Shown here in pieces: positions 60,515 through 64,000 of a stretch of 64,000 nt of DNA. The notes below the pieces were generated by a model, which worked only from the letters and a program-made list of their open reading frames with translations, did no database searches and was not told the origin of the DNA. The first letter of the stretch is position 1; every line of letters starts with the position of its first letter. The DNA is taken from contig NC_080588.1 of assembly GCF_029962835.1 (NCBI RefSeq), forward strand, positions 61,590,001 through 61,654,000, given 5' to 3'. This stretch comes from Magnolia sinica (Eukaryota > Streptophyta > Magnoliopsida > Magnoliales > Magnoliaceae). The translations under genes were made by a program, and so were the position numbers.

Positions 60515-61320
60515 TATTGGGCCCCCATTATTATGTAAATAAATCCAGAGTTATTGGAGTTGAAGTATACAGCCGAGATCTGACCCATCTTGCTCATCTT
60601 TTGTCTTTTTTGGGCCCTGATTACTATGGAATTCATTGAAAATTGTATAATGGCAACTCATCCATCATTCATGTGTCGTACATGTACATAAATTAACCGT
60701 CCATTAAGTTGAGCACCCATTTCATATCAGAAAAATTGACAGATGGGATGGTTAAATCCAAAATTAACAATTATTATTTTATTATTATTATTATTATTAT
60801 TTACAGATCTGTTTTCAAAGCCATGGATTAGATGGTTGGGATGAACTGATAATAGTGCTAATGATGGACTCCAACAAATAATGTATGAAATTGCCTGGTG
60901 CACCTATTTTCACATAAATGATCTTAACCACATAGGTTTGATCAGATGGTTGGAATCGTCCTACCGGTGTTTAATTTGCATTTTAGGCCATGAAATGTGG
61001 TATGTGGACTTACTTAATGGACAGTCCAGATCAATTATTTGAACTGTGCAAGTAATCTGATGCGGCCATGTGCACTTTAACTCACAGTTCATGAGAGCAC
61101 CCAATAATTTCTCATTTTCAAATATTAATCAACGTTTATAAATGCTCACATTCGACTAAAAAAGGGTCTAGAGATTGATGATTAGAAACTACCGATCTTG
61201 GAGATATTTAGGACATGGTTCATCCACAAGGTAAAACAACAAACCAATGGACTATTCACTAGGTGGGTCCCACGTGAATCATCTTCTCCCAAGTCACATC
61301 AAAATTGGGCTACACGTTTG
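60515..61320. repeat. Third, partial copy of block U (U'')
   Basis: Starts with sequence equal to about 8730 of U (taaataaatccagagtta) and ends near the point equal to about 10018. It has internal deletions and is followed at once by W''. No gene content is seen. Confidence 0.7.
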
Positions 61321-61702
61321 TATATTCCTGACCGTGGGGCCCACCTGATGTATTTTCTTTACATCCACACCATCCATTCATTTTTAAAGTTCATTTTAGC
61401 ATTGATACCAGAAAATGAAGCAGATCCAAATCTCAAGTGTACCACACCACAAGATACAGTGGTGATTGAATACTCACCATTAAAAACTTCTTCTGGGCCA
61501 CCAGAATGTTTATTTTCCAGTTTGATCCAAAACTTGTGGCCCACAAGAACTTTTTAATGGTCAGTCACCAATGTTTCCTGTTGTATGGTCAGTCGGCCAA
61601 TGTTTGAAACATCCTAAGTCTTTCATTCAATAGCTGCTGGCCAACAAAGAAACGGTTCTATACATCAACGGTTCTCACTCAACCGTTAACAGATCAACAT
61701 TC
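61321..61702. repeat. Partial copy of block W (W''), interrupted by a copia LTR
   Basis: Matches about 45650-46170 and stops at 61702 after 'caacattc', where the W copy continues into different sequence. The break marks the left end of a copia-type LTR. Confidence 0.65.
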
Positions 61703-62731
61703 TGTAAGAAAATTGTTTTGTGGATGCATTGAAAATAAAAATAAAATGTGAAAAATTTCTTCACTAGGCTGAATCACGTAAAAATTACACTATCCTTAAA
61801 GCGTGATTCGCCCCCTTATCAACTGCTGATGGGTTACAGGCGAATTGCTTACAGGATAAGACAAGCCTTATCTGGATCTAGCGTGCAACAATCATGATGG
61901 GTCCACTATGGAACAGTTTGAACGCAGCAGATCTATTCTGGCAGACTCAGACAATAGAGATGATCACAGTATTCTAAAATAGAGATTTGGATTGTATCTG
62001 ATGTGATGGGAGAGATGATGTGTTAAGATGATGAAAATCGGACTAGAATGGTTCAATTTATATAGGCATCAGGTAGTGGACCATTGCTAGGAGGCTATCA
62101 TTGGTTCAGAACATTTGAAAAACGTTTCTGATCGTTGATCATTAACTCCAGCCGTTTCTGGTCGTCGGATCAAAGGATCTGACCGTTGGATCATCATGGT
62201 CCGTCCATTTTCAGACCGTTGTGGCTTTTAAGGCAGATAGCATTTTTCAGAAACTGTTGAACGTTTCGGATTTATGATCTGACCGCTCTCAGTCTACTAT
62301 AAAACCAACTAGCGCCACTACAACTACACTGCCCACGCCCTCGCCCACGCCTGTGCCCGAGCACCAGCGCGCTTGCTCATGAGTACGTGTGTTCCAGTGC
62401 GTACACGCCTGTGCCCGAGCGCCAGCGCACTTGCGCGTGAGTGCGTGTGTTCCAGTGCTACGCACTGGAACACGCAACCCGAGCATCTCCACATCCAAAA
62501 CACTAAAGCACTGGAACACGCAACCCGAGCATCTCCACATCCAAAACACTAAGTAAGAATACTCTTCACAAGTCCACATATAAACCACAAAAGAATTTCA
62601 ACCATTTCCGATGTGGGACAAAGCACACACTGCACTTTTTGGATTTGAAATTTTCGGAAAAGTGTATTGGAGGCAAAATCCCGAAATTTTGAAAATTTGA
62701 ATTTTTTTCAAAAAACCACTAAATTTCAACA
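61703..62731 (-). mobile_element. Ty1/copia LTR (element 3), inserted in W''
   Basis: The left border is exact because W'' homology stops at 61702. It starts tgtaagaaaa and ends caaca at 62731, followed by a purine tract on minus (ctagtgggggat). About 1029 bp, with GC-rich repeats at 62330-62540 (two copies of cactggaacacgcaacccga). Confidence 0.7.
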
Positions 62732-63209
62732 ATCCCCCACTAGTTTTTTTTTTTTAAACAATGGAAAAACTCTGCCAGAATAATAATAGTTATTATGCAT
62801 AAAGAAAGATATCTTGCGATTTGAATCTTTCCTTGCTGTAAGTATTTTAAAGTTATTTCGAAATTTCTGGTTGCCAGCATTGAACTAGTTATTCCTATAT
62901 GACATAACCGAAAATACTACACATATAATAGCTCCTGCGTTATGTGTTGCTTCATAATCTCGCTTAGCACTTTCAATGGCCATGTGCTTATCCAGTTTCA
63001 TGAACGATCTCGAGATAACTCTAACTCTCATGAGAAGCAGCACCACTTCTACGTTCACATAGGTGAAATCCTTCCAGTGTTTCCGTTAAAATACTTGTCA
63101 TGTTTGACTGGACTTCATTAAGAGTTTAATACTCATCCCTTTTTTATAATGACCAGCACTTTCATCCTGAATGAGGTTATTTAATTTTTAGTGCTAAAAT
63201 TTCTCACTT

Positions 63210-64000
63210 ATCAGTGAAGTTTTGTTACCCATTAAACCCAATCTTTAGAGATTTTCTAATTTTGAGTTGGTTTCTTTCACTTGTGAAACTTTGAGTAAAG
63301 AGTTTCAACCTCATCCCTCTAGATGTTGTCTTTACTACCTCTCTCGTCAGAGGTTTAATAAAAGGATCAGCCAAGTTATCACTCGACTTCACGGCTGTCG
63401 CTAGAGTGGCTTCACTTTCACAATGAAGTGAAACAACCGGTATATGCTTCGCATAGAATGAGATTTCTAATAGAAGATCCCTTAACCACTCAGCCTCTTT
63501 GCCTGTAGCAGTCAAAGCTATGAACTCAGATTCCATAATTGTGTGTGTTATGCAAGTTTGTTTCTTGGATCCCCAAGATACAGCTGCATCTCTTAGGATA
63601 AATATCCATCCTATAGTAGACTTGTTGTCCCTTGCACTCGATATCCAACTTGCATCGGTATATCTTTCCAACACTGCTGGAAATTTTGAGTAAAATAGCC
63701 CTAGTTCTTTGGTTTCTTTAAGATAACCTAGAACTCTACTTATTGCTTTCTAGTGTTCAACACTTGGATTACTTGTAAACCTGCTTAGTTTACTCACAGC
63801 GTATGCTATAGCCAGTCTTGTGCATTGCATTGCATACATAAGACTGACTATAGCACTAGCATACTCTAATTGTGCAACTGCTCTTCCATTGTTTTCTTTT
63901 AACTTGATACTTGGATCAAACGGGGTTTTTGCCTCTTTAATTTTCAAGTGATTAAACTTGTTTAGAATTTTCTCAATATAATGAGACTGGCATAATGCAA
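63210..64000 (-). pseudogene. Ty1/copia pol relic (element 3), runs off the window
   Basis: Minus-strand RT end and RNase [56 protein letters not shown] at 63750-63752 replaces the usual Trp codon, and about 30 residues are missing between SEATLATA and the NLADPF motif. Non-functional; the 5' part lies beyond the window. Confidence 0.8.

Overview
This window is nuclear DNA of a flowering plant. It has intron-rich genes with GT-AG borders, plant Ty1/copia and Ty3/gypsy retrotransposon relics, a plant-type LINE, SINEs, and many MITEs ending in a GTGGGGCCCACC-like core next to a 'catccatgccgtccatcc' motif. That MITE style recalls magnoliid genomes; this is an impression from memory, not a search. 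Three protein-coding genes are well supported.

Layout. 1-7351: nested and rearranged repeats, including two copies of one gypsy-type LTR and a gypsy pol fragment split by a solo LTR. 7352-10255: duplicated non-coding block U. 11722-19116 (minus): an IDM1-like PHD-finger/GNAT gene, copy A, 8 coding exons, 792 codons open. 19850-21000: block V, with the copy A promoter and a MITE. 21749-24888: copia LTR and decayed pol. 24891-27185: gypsy-type LTR, tRNA-Asp-like primer site, GATAA-rich array and a possible gag start. 27870-30450: a 21-bp minisatellite in several blocks, the last one inverted. 30741-34370: second copy of the left flank and U (U'). 35351-40288 (plus): an intact 16-exon kinesin of the plant KIN-1 (PSS1-like) group, 484 aa. 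42000-43615: nested MITEs. 43770-45485: copia LTR plus pol remnant. 45490-46290: block W. 47972-58697 (minus): IDM1-like copy B, whose third coding intron holds about 5 kb of LINE. 59340-60500: second V (V'). 60510-61702: third, partial U and W (U'', W''), interrupted at 61703 by another copia LTR that runs into pol and continues past the window end.

The main structural fact is a tandem segmental duplication. The block order U / IDM1-like / V occurs twice, and a third partial U-W follows. The kinesin gene is present only in the middle unit, where the flanking U' end and W start share a direct repeat of about 110 bp. The two IDM1-like paralogues keep the same exon borders but differ in informative ways. 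Copy A has an internal 78-bp coding duplication and changed residues in the acetyl-CoA-binding motif. Copy B keeps the usual motif but has a nonsense codon that shortens the C-terminus.

Nothing resembles an operon, CRISPR array or other prokaryotic system. The genes need not act together: the kinesin is a microtubule motor, and the IDM1-like proteins are predicted nuclear chromatin factors. Coordinates of exons were read by eye from splice consensus and reading-frame continuity; repeat borders are approximate unless a target-site duplication is given.
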